64,000 nucleotides of DNA from Shewanella zhangzhouensis (GTDB lineage: Bacteria > Pseudomonadota > Gammaproteobacteria > Enterobacterales > Shewanellaceae): the NCBI RefSeq assembly GCF_019457615.1, contig NZ_CP080414.1, positions 1,114,501 to 1,178,500 of the forward strand. Direction: 5' to 3'. The notes under the pieces are model-generated. The model ran no database searches. It worked only from the letters and a program-made list of their open reading frames with translations, and had not been told where the DNA came from. Shown here one piece after another: positions 9,068-16,675 of this stretch. Positions within the stretch are counted from its first letter, which is position 1. Each line of letters starts with the position of its first letter. Position numbers and translations under genes: made by a program.

Positions 9068-10207
9068 ATGACAGAAAAGACCACCGCCGAGCTGGAAAAC
9101 CTACGGGGCCTGATTGATGGTGTCGATAGCCAATTGCTGTCGCTGCTGAGAAAACGTCTCGATTTGGTGGCCCAGGTTGGAACAGTCAAGCATGCGGCGG
9201 GGCTGCCGATTTACGCGCCTGCCCGTGAGGCGGCCATGCTCGGCAAACGCCGCGCCGAAGCCGAAGCCATGGGTGTAAGCCCGCAGCTGATTGAAGATAT
9301 TCTCAGACGCCTGATGCGCGAATCCTACATGAGCGAAAAAGATGTGGGCTTCAAGCAGGTGAATCCTGAGCTGGGCCATGTCGTCATCATTGGTGGTCAG
9401 GGACAGCTTGGTAGGTTGTTTGCCCAGATGTTTGCCTTGTCCGGCTATGAAGTGCGTCTATTGGATAAAGGCGATTGGGACCATGCCGATGGGCTGTTCG
9501 CTGGTGCCGGTCTGGTATTGGTGACTGTGCCTATTGCCGCTACCTGCTCGCTTATCCGTGAGCGCCTGGGTCACCTCCCTGCGCACTGTATTTTGGCGGA
9601 TTTGACTTCCATCAAGGGGGCGCCACTCAAGGCCATGCTGGAGACCCATAAGGGCCCTGTGGTGGGTTTGCACCCCATGTTTGGTCCGGACGTGGGCAGT
9701 CTGGCCAAACAGGTGGTGGTAGTGTGCCATGGCCGTGCGCCGGACAAGTACCAGTGGCTGATGGAGCAAATTGGCATCTGGGGTGCCAGACTGGTGGAGG
9801 CCGATGCGGGTCGCCATGATAAGGCGATGCAGCTGGTGCAGGCGATGCGTCACTTCTCATCGTTTGTGTATGGCCTGAACCTTTGCCGTGAGCAGGCGGA
9901 TATAGACACGCTGCTTGAATTCAGCTCGCCCATATATCGGCTGGAGCTTGCGATGGTGGGGCGTCTCTTTGCCCAGAGCGGCGAGCTGTACGCCGACATT
10001 ATTTTCGCCCAGGAAGAAAGCCTGACGGCGATTTCAGACTTCCTCGATAACTACCGCGATGCGCTGGAGCTCCTGAAAACAGGCGACAGGGCCGGTTTTA
10101 TCGCCCGCTTTAATGAAGTCTCAAACTGGTTTGGCAATTACTCCCAACAGTTCCTCACCGAGAGCCGCGCCATGCTGCAATCGGTCAATGATATGCGTTC
10201 GGTTTAA
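9068..10207 (+). CDS. tyrA: Bifunctional chorismate mutase / prephenate dehydrogenase TyrA
   Basis: Converts chorismate to prephenate and then, with NAD+, to 4-hydroxyphenylpyruvate for tyrosine. 379 aa. AroQ-type chorismate mutase helix domain (1-~90), then a dehydrogenase domain with the nucleotide-binding GGQGQLG loop (residues 109-115), DLTSIK and GLHPMFGPD. An alternative ATG at 9047 overlaps the aroF end by 8 bases; I prefer 9068, which aligns with the family and has AGGA (9056-9059) upstream. Second gene of aroF-tyrA. Confidence 0.95.
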   Translation: MTEKTTAELENLRGLIDGVDSQLLSLLRKRLDLVAQVGTVKHAAGLPIYAPAREAAMLGKRRAEAEAMGVSPQLIEDILRRLMRESYMSEKDVGFKQVNPELGHVVIIGGQGQLGRLFAQMFALSGYEVRLLDKGDWDHADGLFAGAGLVLVTVPIAATCSLIRERLGHLPAHCILADLTSIKGAPLKAMLETHKGPVVGLHPMFGPDVGSLAKQVVVVCHGRAPDKYQWLMEQIGIWGARLVEADAGRHDKAMQLVQAMRHFSSFVYGLNLCREQADIDTLLEFSSPIYRLELAMVGRLFAQSGELYADIIFAQEESLTAISDFLDNYRDALELLKTGDRAGFIARFNEVSNWFGNYSQQFLTESRAMLQSVNDMRSV

Positions 10208-10225
10208 GATGCTGTTCTTTATGCT

Positions 10226-10252
10226 GAAAAAGCGCCATTAAGGCGCTTTTTT
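10226..10252 (+). terminator. Terminator of aroF-tyrA
   Basis: AGCGCC (10231-10236) and GGCGCT (10242-10247) around ATTAA, followed by a T-run. Confidence 0.88.
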
Positions 10253-10347
10253 CATTTTAAATCAGCAACTCCTTAAGATGATCTGCTTCAAGGAACCGAG
10301 TTTTGCTGCTTTTTAAATGCAGTAATATCCGTATCCTTCGCTCCTAA

Positions 10348-10366
10348 CATGCATAAATAAAGCATG
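10348..10366 (+). promoter_or_regulatory. NsrR-type nitric-oxide repressor box upstream of hcp
   Basis: ATGCATAAATAAAGCAT (10349-10365) lies 21 nt before the hcp start. It keeps the ATGCAT...R-CAT frame and 17-base length of the NsrR site of E. coli hmp, and is an imperfect palindrome of CATGC/GCATG. hcp is a core NsrR target in gammaproteobacteria. The position, just before the ribosome-binding site, suits a repressor. Confidence 0.65.
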
Positions 10367-10386
10367 AAAATAAAAGGAGCCACGTC

Positions 10387-12051
10387 GTGTTTTGTATTCA
10401 GTGTGAACAGACCATTCGTACCCCCGCCGGCAATGGTTGCAGCTATGCCCAGGGCATGTGCGGCAAGCTGGCAGCAACCTCAGACCTGCAAGACCTGCTG
10501 ATTTATATGCTCAAGGGCGTTTCCGCCTGGGCGGTGAAAGCCCGTGAGTTGGGACTTCCTGCAACCGAGGCCGATACCTTTGTGCCCAAGGCTTTCTTTG
10601 CGACCCTGACCAATGTGAATTTCGACGATGAACGCATCATAGACTACGCCAGAAAGGCCGAGAGTCTGCGTAACGAACTCAAAACCCAATGCATTGAGGC
10701 CGCTCAACAGGCTGGCATTCGCCTCGATACCTTGCCTGATAGCGCTTCCCTGCTGCTCGGGGCCTCCAAGCCAGAGTTGCTGGAGCAGGCCAGGCTGGCG
10801 CTGCCTAACCTGGGTAAGGATGAAATCCACGAAGATGTGATGGCCTTGAGGCTTTTGTGCCTTTACGGTTTGAAAGGGGCTGCGGCCTATATGGAACACG
10901 CCCTGGTACTGGAGCAACAATCCGCTGAGATAGCCGCTGAGTTTCATCGCATCATGGCCTTCCTGGGTACCGACAGTGTGGATGCCGATGCACTTTTTAC
11001 CGCCGCCATGGACATTGGTCAGCTGAATTTCAAGGTGATGGCTATGCTCGATGAGGGCGAAACCGCTGCCTTTGGCCATCCGGAGCCCACCCAGGTGAAC
11101 ACCAAGCCGGTAAAGGGTAAGGCGATTCTGGTGTCAGGCCACGACATGAAAGACCTTGAGCTTATCCTCAAGCAAACCCAGGGCAAGGGGATTAACGTTT
11201 ACACCCATGGCGAGATGCTGCCGGCGCTGGCGTATCCCGAATTTAAGCAATACCCCCATTTGGCAGGAAACTACGGCAGTGCCTGGCAAAACCAACAGAA
11301 GGAATTTGCCAACTTCCCCGGCGCAGTGGTGATGACATCCAACTGCATTATCGATCCCAACGTTGGCCAATACGCGGACCGTATCTTTACCCGCAGCATT
11401 GTGGGCTGGCCGGGGGTTGTGCACCTTGAAGGCGATGACTTTTCGGCAGTGATTGAGAAAGCGTTGTCGCTGGAGGGGTTCCTCTATGACGAGATCCCCC
11501 ATCTGATCACCATAGGTTTCGCCCGTAATGCCCTGATGGCAGCGGCTCCGGCCGTGGTCGAAAACGTGAAAAATGGCAGTATCCGCCACTTCTTCCTGGT
11601 CGGGGGCTGTGACGGTGACAAGGCCGAGCGCGGCTACTTTACCGATTTTGCCAAGGCAACGCCGAAAGACAGCCTGATCCTGACCCTGGGCTGCGGCAAG
11701 TACAAATTCAATAAGTTGGAGTTTGGTGACATCAACGGTATTCCAAGGCTGCTGGATATTGGTCAGTGCAACGATGCTTACTCAGCCATTCAGCTGGCGA
11801 TTGCCCTGTCGGAGGTGTTTGAGTGCGATATCAACGAGCTGCCATTGAGCCTGGTGCTGTCCTGGTTTGAGCAAAAGGCAATCGTGATTTTGCTGACGCT
11901 GCTGTCGCTGGGGGTGAAGAATATTCGCACCGGTCCGACACCGCCGGCATTCCTGACACCAAATCTGCTCAAGGTTCTCGAAGACAAGTTTGGTCTTAAA
12001 AATACCACCACGGTTGAAGCCGATCTGAATGCGATTCTGAATGTCGCCTGA
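10387..12051 (+). CDS. hcp: Hybrid cluster protein Hcp (hydroxylamine reductase / NO reductase)
   Basis: Reduces hydroxylamine to ammonia in vitro; in E. coli with Hcr it is a high-affinity NO reductase and S-nitrosylase under anaerobiosis. 554 aa. The N-terminal cluster motif is C3-x2-C6-x11-C18-x6-C25, the class II spacing that binds [2Fe-2S]. Hybrid-cluster ligands are visible in THGEMLP, SNCIIDP, GGCDGDK, LGCGKYK and IGQCNDAY. The start is GTG with AAAGGAG (10374-10380) 6 nt upstream. Followed by hcr after a hairpin. Confidence 0.97.
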   Translation: MFCIQCEQTIRTPAGNGCSYAQGMCGKLAATSDLQDLLIYMLKGVSAWAVKARELGLPATEADTFVPKAFFATLTNVNFDDERIIDYARKAESLRNELKTQCIEAAQQAGIRLDTLPDSASLLLGASKPELLEQARLALPNLGKDEIHEDVMALRLLCLYGLKGAAAYMEHALVLEQQSAEIAAEFHRIMAFLGTDSVDADALFTAAMDIGQLNFKVMAMLDEGETAAFGHPEPTQVNTKPVKGKAILVSGHDMKDLELILKQTQGKGINVYTHGEMLPALAYPEFKQYPHLAGNYGSAWQNQQKEFANFPGAVVMTSNCIIDPNVGQYADRIFTRSIVGWPGVVHLEGDDFSAVIEKALSLEGFLYDEIPHLITIGFARNALMAAAPAVVENVKNGSIRHFFLVGGCDGDKAERGYFTDFAKATPKDSLILTLGCGKYKFNKLEFGDINGIPRLLDIGQCNDAYSAIQLAIALSEVFECDINELPLSLVLSWFEQKAIVILLTLLSLGVKNIRTGPTPPAFLTPNLLKVLEDKFGLKNTTTVEADLNAILNVA

Positions 12052-12059
12052 GTTGATGC

Positions 12060-12084
12060 AAGACGGCGCACCGCGCCGTCTTTT
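12060..12084 (+). terminator. Strong hairpin with T-run between hcp and hcr
   Basis: AGACGGCGC (12061-12069) pairs with GCGCCGTCT (12073-12081) across ACC, followed by TTTT. It sits 9 nt after the hcp stop and before hcr, so it may lower hcr expression relative to hcp, or stabilise the hcp 3' end. Confidence 0.7.
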
Positions 12085-12108
12085 ACATTGTGTTGGGGAT
12101 AACCAGTT

Positions 12109-13179
12109 ATGAGTCAACACCGGGACGCTGCCTTGCTGGCAGCCAAACCCTGGCAGAATTTACCTGCCACTGGGCCTTTTCGTCTTTGCTGCATAGAACG
12201 GACGGATGAAACCCACGATGTGGTGACGTTTCGATTTGAAGCCGTAGGGGAACCTGTGCGTTTCAGCTATAAACCGGGACAGTTTATCACCCTGTTGCTG
12301 GAGATTGGCGGTGAGCCACACAGCCGTGCCTATACCCTGTCGTCTTCTCCATCCAGACCCTACAGCATCAGCATCACAGTTAAGCGGGTCGAGGGGGGAA
12401 AGGTTTCCAACTATCTGATTGATAATTTAAGACCCGGCCATGCCCTGGATGCCATGGGGCCATCTGGCAGCTTTAATCTGGTGGATATTCCCGCCGACAG
12501 GTATTTGTTTTTAAGCGCAGGTTGCGGCATCACGCCTATGTTCAGTATGAGCCGCTGGCTGACTGACACCCGTGTGGGCGCCGACATCGCTTTTGTACAC
12601 AGCGCCAAAAGCGTCGATGACCTGATCTTCGCTCCCCGGCTTGAGTCCATGGCCAATAACCACAGTGGCTTTCGTCTCGGCTACATTATCGAACAGGGGA
12701 ATTACCCTGACTGGCCCTATGCCACCGCGCTGCCGGGGCGCTTGACGCTATCAGGATTGGACTCCCTGGTCAGTGATTGGCGTGAGAGAACCTTGTATGT
12801 CTGTGGCCCCGAGGCTTATATGGCTGCAGTAGAGGCTATGGTCAGGGATGCAGGATTTGCCATGTCGCGCTTCCACCAGGAAAGCTTTGGCAAGCAGGGC
12901 ACGCCCGTTAAAAGTAGCGGGCAGGGATTTATGCTGAAGGTGGGAGACAAGCTGCATCCTCTCGGAGAGTCGGGTGTGCTGCTTGAGGGGATTGAGGCGC
13001 TAAAGCTACCCATCATTGCCGCCTGTCGCAGCGGTGTGTGTGGTGCCTGCAAATGTCAGGTGCTGGAGGGGGATGTTGAAAGGCTGTCAGAGATGACCCT
13101 GACCGAAGAAGACAAGGCCAATGGTATGGTGCTGGCTTGCTCTGCCCGGGCGCTTTCGCATATCAGCCTTAAGCTTTAA
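12109..13179 (+). CDS. hcr: NADH oxidoreductase Hcr (electron donor to Hcp)
   Basis: Passes electrons from NADH through FAD and a [2Fe-2S] centre to Hcp. 356 aa. FAD-binding domain with R-A-Y-T-L-S-S, NAD-binding domain with the GCGITPM loop and CGPEAYM, and a C-terminal plant-ferredoxin domain with Cys in ACRSGVCGACKC and a last Cys in VLACSAR. ATG at 12109 preceded by TTGGGGAT. The E. coli protein is 322 aa; this one has a longer N-terminus (about 20-25 residues before the FAD barrel). Paired with hcp. Confidence 0.93.
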   Translation: MSQHRDAALLAAKPWQNLPATGPFRLCCIERTDETHDVVTFRFEAVGEPVRFSYKPGQFITLLLEIGGEPHSRAYTLSSSPSRPYSISITVKRVEGGKVSNYLIDNLRPGHALDAMGPSGSFNLVDIPADRYLFLSAGCGITPMFSMSRWLTDTRVGADIAFVHSAKSVDDLIFAPRLESMANNHSGFRLGYIIEQGNYPDWPYATALPGRLTLSGLDSLVSDWRERTLYVCGPEAYMAAVEAMVRDAGFAMSRFHQESFGKQGTPVKSSGQGFMLKVGDKLHPLGESGVLLEGIEALKLPIIAACRSGVCGACKCQVLEGDVERLSEMTLTEEDKANGMVLACSARALSHISLKL

Positions 13180-13333
13180 GTCAGTGTTGGTGGGTATACT
13201 TGGGCTGTTTTTGGGGGCCATGGTTGCGCTTTTCTCAATGGGAAAGTAAGGTTAAATCAGGGCCGTGATCACAGTTTTGAAATCGGTTCGATTCACCGTT
13301 TCTCGTTTCTCGTCAGCCTTACCGGAGCGAACT

Positions 13334-13708
13334 ATGGCCCAACTGAGCTTGCCCAACGCCACTGCCCAGGACACCAGCCTTATTCATTTGCAATATGGGA
13401 TGATGAGTGCCTTCCCTCTGGTGCTTCCAGTGCTCTTTGCCCTGGCCCTGAATCTGTCACTGCGCAAGACTGATAGCTGCAGCATTTGTGACACGCATCT
13501 TAAGTGGCAACGCAACTCGATGTTAGGGCTGGTACTGGGTTCGGCGGCCTGGTATTGGCTGCCAGCTGGTTGGATGGCGGCAACGGCGCTCGTGGTCGTG
13601 CTTGCCTGGTTTGTACTGCGGGTTGTCAAGGGGTGGGTGAGTCTGGTTGATGGGGTTGCCATTCAACCTGTGCCTCAGCGCAAAGAGGCTACAGATACTT
13701 TTGGGTAA
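13334..13708 (+). CDS. Small membrane protein, DUF4870-like
   Basis: 124 aa, unrecognised by name. It shows three hydrophobic segments: residues ~23-42, ~63-80 and a longer one ~84-100, ending in LRVVKGWVSLVDGVAIQP. The pattern of a helix, a polar link and a final R-x-x-K-G-x-x-x-L-x-x-G-x-x-I motif resembles DUF4870-type membrane proteins. The pair CSIC sits in the polar stretch. The start at 13334 has GGAG (13324-13327) 6 nt before; an upstream ATC/ATG region in the same frame lacks support. It stands between hcr and pheA and shares a terminator with pheA. Function unknown. Confidence 0.7.
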   Translation: MAQLSLPNATAQDTSLIHLQYGMMSAFPLVLPVLFALALNLSLRKTDSCSICDTHLKWQRNSMLGLVLGSAAWYWLPAGWMAATALVVVLAWFVLRVVKGWVSLVDGVAIQPVPQRKEATDTFG

Positions 13709-13733
13709 GCCAGACTCCAATATCTGAATAACG

Positions 13734-13758
13734 AAAAGGGGCCATGTTGGCCCCTTTT
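13734..13758. terminator. Bidirectional terminator between the DUF4870-like gene and pheA
   Basis: AAAAGGGGCC (13734-13743) and GGCCCCTTTT (13749-13758) around ATGTT; works for both converging transcripts. Confidence 0.88.
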
Positions 13759-13779
13759 GCGTTGTCATTCTCTATTTCT

Positions 13780-15759
13780 TCAGACGAAAAACTGCCGCAA
13801 GGTGTCACCCAAATGACTGTCAGCGATTGGGGCATCCAGAGATACCTCCACAATGAGTCCATCGGCACCGAGATGCTTGACCGCTTTGGCCTGACGCGGA
13901 CAGGCTTCTGCTGTCACCGCATAGCTTGGATTGACCAACACCGGCAGGTGGCTTCGTGCTTTCAGCTCCACCAAACCTGCCAAATCCAGAGTGGCGAGTG
14001 TACTGCTCTTAAAGCTGCTGACCCCTGACTCACACAGCATCAGCTGTTGGTTGCCTTCTGCCAGAATGGTATCGGCAGCAGCCAGAAGTTCGTCAATATC
14101 AGCCATGGTATTGCGCTCGAGCACCAAGGGGAGATGCAGCTTCCCGAGGCGCTCGAGAAGGGGTTGATTGAACATTTGCTTGCCCTTTATCAGGATAAGC
14201 TCGACCCGGGAGATGGCATGCTCGAGTTCATCCTCCCTGTTCACGGCCGCCGCGGTGATGAGACCAAACTTTTCCGCGGCCTTGGTGCAGGCATCCAGTG
14301 CTTTGGCGGGCTCTGGTCGCTCTGACAGATTATCCAGCACAAGGCCGGCAAAACCGGCCGCCTTTAGCTGCTTAAGGAAGGGTTCGCACCCGTCGAGCGT
14401 ATCCGGCAAAGAGAGCAGTGCGAGTGCACCAGAATGACCATTGCCGACGAGTAAAGCGCCCGCTTGTACTTCGCTGGCAGTTTCTTTGTACCCCAGGCTG
14501 TGGCGTGCAGGGGTATCGTCGATAGCCTGTGACTGGGTTTTGGTGGACTCGGGTGTATCAGCACGGAAATGCTCTGGCTCAATGAGCAGCTGGGCGTTGG
14601 AGAGCTGCGTAGGTGCCACAGTTTCGCAGGGGTAGCAACCCAGCACCTTGATAAAGCGGGTAATACGTTCAAGCTCTTTCAGTGCCAGTTGCATCGGGAC
14701 ACTGGCCAGATTGGCGTCGATATCCAGATAAAACATCTCCTCCCAGGGGGTACCCGGAATAGGGCGGCTCTCGAGCTTGCTCATATTGAGGTTGTTGGCC
14801 TTGAGCACCAGCAAGGCCTCTACCAGAGCACCTGGCTTTTGGCCTGTCGCCATAATGAGGGTGCACTTGGCGGGCAATTGCTCGGGCACGGCCACGGCTT
14901 TACGGGCCACAACGATAAAGCGGCTTTGGTTGACCTTTTGATTGGCGAGTCCCTTTTCGATTGCTTCCAACTGGTACAGGGCACCGCCCTCGGCGCTGCC
15001 GATGGCGGCGACATCTTTGCTGTCAGCAGCCTGCACCTTTTCCATGGCTTCGGCGCTGGAGGCGCAGTATTCGAGTCTGAGCCCGGGATGGCGCGCCAAA
15101 TAGCGGCTGCATTGGCTGATGGGCTGTGGATGGGCATACAGAGTCTTGATATCCGAAGCCTTGGTGCCGGGTTTGGCCAGCAGGCAATGACCCACCTCGA
15201 TGGTGGTTTCACCCACGATGGCCAGGCTGGTGTGCTGAAGCACATCGTAGACTTCATTAATGGAGCCAGAAGAAGTGTTTTCAATTGGCAGGAATCCGTA
15301 ATCGGCATGACCGGATTCGACAGCATGAACGATTTCATCGAAGCTCTGACAGCCCAAATCCACCATGTCTACCTGGCGGCGCTGACAGTATCGATTGGCG
15401 GCGAGGTATGAGTAGGAGCCTCGGGCACCGAGATAAGCAATGCAATACTGTTGTTTTTGGGTTTCCGGGTTGGCACGGCCATGGAGATAGGCCTGTTGGT
15501 TCAGCACCGAGTCTTCGATAATGCTCTGATATAACTGCATAACAAAGTGCGGGTCCAGCCCTTGCTCGCGGCCTTTTTGCACCAGTCTCGACAACAGCTC
15601 TCGCTCGCGCTGGGTATCGCGCACCGGGCGCACATCCACTTCTTTACTGCGAGCTACTTCGAGGCTGAGTTCCCGACGCCGTGCCAGCAATTGCAGCACT
15701 GTGTTGTCAATGTCGGTGATCTGCTCCCGGGTTTCACTCAGGGGCTGTGGTTTCTCCAT
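13780..15759 (-). CDS. pheA: PheA: chorismate mutase / prephenate dehydratase with ACT domain and extra DAHP-synthase-like C-terminal domain
   Basis: Converts chorismate to prephenate and phenylpyruvate for phenylalanine. 659 aa from the preferred start, against 386 aa in E. coli. Order: AroQ chorismate mutase (1-~85), prephenate dehydratase (~105-290, with FLPIENTSSGSINEVYD), ACT domain (~296-383) with both Phe-binding motifs GALV and LESRP, a polar linker, then ~230 residues (13783-14466) resembling type I-beta DAHP synthase: LMLCESGVSSF, SHLPVLVNPSYAV, GADGLIVEVSLD. In that domain usual catalytic residues are replaced (see findings), so it is probably not an active synthase. Start 15759 has AGAGGT 5 nt upstream; an ATG at 15786 would add nine residues. 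Controlled by the pheL attenuator. Confidence 0.93.
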   Translation of the reverse strand: MEKPQPLSETREQITDIDNTVLQLLARRRELSLEVARSKEVDVRPVRDTQRERELLSRLVQKGREQGLDPHFVMQLYQSIIEDSVLNQQAYLHGRANPETQKQQYCIAYLGARGSYSYLAANRYCQRRQVDMVDLGCQSFDEIVHAVESGHADYGFLPIENTSSGSINEVYDVLQHTSLAIVGETTIEVGHCLLAKPGTKASDIKTLYAHPQPISQCSRYLARHPGLRLEYCASSAEAMEKVQAADSKDVAAIGSAEGGALYQLEAIEKGLANQKVNQSRFIVVARKAVAVPEQLPAKCTLIMATGQKPGALVEALLVLKANNLNMSKLESRPIPGTPWEEMFYLDIDANLASVPMQLALKELERITRFIKVLGCYPCETVAPTQLSNAQLLIEPEHFRADTPESTKTQSQAIDDTPARHSLGYKETASEVQAGALLVGNGHSGALALLSLPDTLDGCEPFLKQLKAAGFAGLVLDNLSERPEPAKALDACTKAAEKFGLITAAAVNREDELEHAISRVELILIKGKQMFNQPLLERLGKLHLPLVLERNTMADIDELLAAADTILAEGNQQLMLCESGVSSFKSSTLATLDLAGLVELKARSHLPVLVNPSYAVTAEACPRQAKAVKHLGADGLIVEVSLDAPIADSHLGDTLRQFFV

Positions 15760-15797
15760 GCTGACCTCTGTTGGTATTAACTGCATCGCCTAAGAAC

Positions 15798-15826
15798 AAA
15801 AAAGCCTCCCGGTGGTGGGAGGCTTT
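15798..15826 (-). terminator. pheA attenuator terminator
   Basis: On the minus strand GCCTCCC and GGGAGGC flank ACCACC and are followed by six T (complement of 15798-15803). It sits between pheL and pheA. GGAGGC just after the pheL stop (complement of 15860-15865) can pair with GCCTCC of the 5' arm, giving the antiterminator expected when ribosomes stall on Phe codons. Confidence 0.88.
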
Positions 15827-15865
15827 GAATTTTCACTTTCGTTTTTACACAGAAAATCCGCCTCC

Positions 15866-15919
15866 TCAGGGGAAGTGAATAAAAAAGAAAGTAAAAACTG
15901 CGTTCACGGTAAATTTCAT
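15866..15919 (-). CDS. pheL: pheA leader peptide PheL (phenylalanine-rich, attenuation)
   Basis: A 17-codon reading frame translating to MKFTVNAVFTFFFIHFP, six Phe of 17, including three in a row. It ends 40 nt before the attenuator stem and 107 nt before pheA. E. coli PheL (15 aa, seven Phe) has the same role: scarcity of Phe-tRNA stalls the ribosome and prevents termination. No Shine-Dalgarno sequence is seen in front, and the likely -10 ends only 7 nt upstream, so the message may be nearly leaderless. The gene is too short for standard ORF calling. Confidence 0.9.
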   Translation of the reverse strand: MKFTVNAVFTFFFIHFP

Positions 15920-15926
15920 GGCATTA

Positions 15927-15955
15927 AAACTAAAGACTGCGCCCTTGGGTGTCAA
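15927..15955 (-). promoter_or_regulatory. Likely pheL-pheA promoter
   Basis: Minus-strand TTGACA (complement of 15950-15955), 17-nt spacer, TAGTTT (complement of 15927-15932). The -35 is perfect; the -10 is weak. Transcription would begin around 15919-15921, at the pheL start codon. Confidence 0.5.
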
Positions 15956-15983
15956 TCAAAAAATCTGCATATGTTGCACAAAA

Positions 15984-16008
15984 TAAAGCGCACCCTGAGG
16001 TGCGCTTT
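15984..16008 (-). terminator. Terminator of raiA
   Basis: GCGCACC (15988-15994) and GGTGCGC (15999-16005) around CTGA; on the minus strand it is followed by TTTATTTT. Confidence 0.82.
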
Positions 16009-16027
16009 GTCGTGTGATTGAACGGGG

Positions 16028-16384
16028 TCAAGCTGCGTATTCCTCCTTATCGTCGTATTCGAAGTCAACTTCTTCGTCGGCTACCCCTTGGGTATCGGCA
16101 CGCTTGGCTTCGGGTTTGTGGGTCAGGCGATTGAGCTGTTTCTCCAGCTTTTGTCCCATGGCCGTAATGGCTGCATACAGGTTTTCACTTTTCGCCTGGG
16201 CAAATAAATCTCCTTGTGGTACCCCAACAGAGGCTTCGATTTTAAAGAGGGTTTTCTCCTGGCTGATAATGATATGTGGATTGATCAGCGGAACATCGTG
16301 ACGAGCGAGCTTTTCAAAGCGGCTTTCAACACGTTCACGGATAGGAGTAGTTACTTCGAACTGTTTGCTGGTGATTTTCAACAT
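16028..16384 (-). CDS. raiA: Ribosome-associated inhibitor RaiA (YfiA/HPF family)
   Basis: Binds the small subunit between A and P sites in stationary phase or cold, blocking translation and holding 70S ribosomes idle. 118 aa. Starts MLKITSKQFEVT, with the INPHIIISQEK strand and L-E-K-Q-L-N-R-L-T-HK helix of the family, then a short acidic tail as in E. coli RaiA. Start at 16384 has AGAGG upstream; the frame extends 25 codons further without homology. As in E. coli it lies directly upstream of pheL-pheA. A CRP-like box is 61 nt upstream. Confidence 0.93.
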   Translation of the reverse strand: MLKITSKQFEVTTPIRERVESRFEKLARHDVPLINPHIIISQEKTLFKIEASVGVPQGDLFAQAKSENLYAAITAMGQKLEKQLNRLTHKPEAKRADTQGVADEEVDFEYDDKEEYAA

Positions 16385-16444
16385 ATTGTCGAGCCTCTTT
16401 TTTTGTTTCCGTGACTTCAGACTACCAAGCTGAAATCTGAAAGT

Positions 16445-16460
16445 CGTGAGTAAAATCACG
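16445..16460 (-). promoter_or_regulatory. CRP-like box upstream of raiA
   Basis: CGTGA-N6-TCACG (16445-16460) is a perfect palindrome of the CRP core, matching TGTGA-N6-TCACA at 8 of 10 positions, 61 nt before the raiA start. The E. coli raiA gene is known to be cAMP-CRP activated, which supports the reading. Confidence 0.5.
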
Positions 16461-16675
16461 TTTTATCAAGGCGGAAATATCGTTCGCTTCTTATTTGAAC
16501 GCTTGAACCCAAAAGCCCAAAAAAGCCCCGGATTTGCTTGAATGCGCCCCAAAAGAGGCGCATATTCGAATGGATAACTCATCCCTGCTTACACTCATAT
16601 CCTTCTCTTTCCCCCTCAATTTGATTACTATCCCCATACTTTTTAAGGCTATTTCCTGTGTATGCGGAGGATGTA

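Noticed and set aside
14569..15411. 280-codon plus-strand frame
   Set aside because: Antisense to pheA, which has clear domains in the minus frame.
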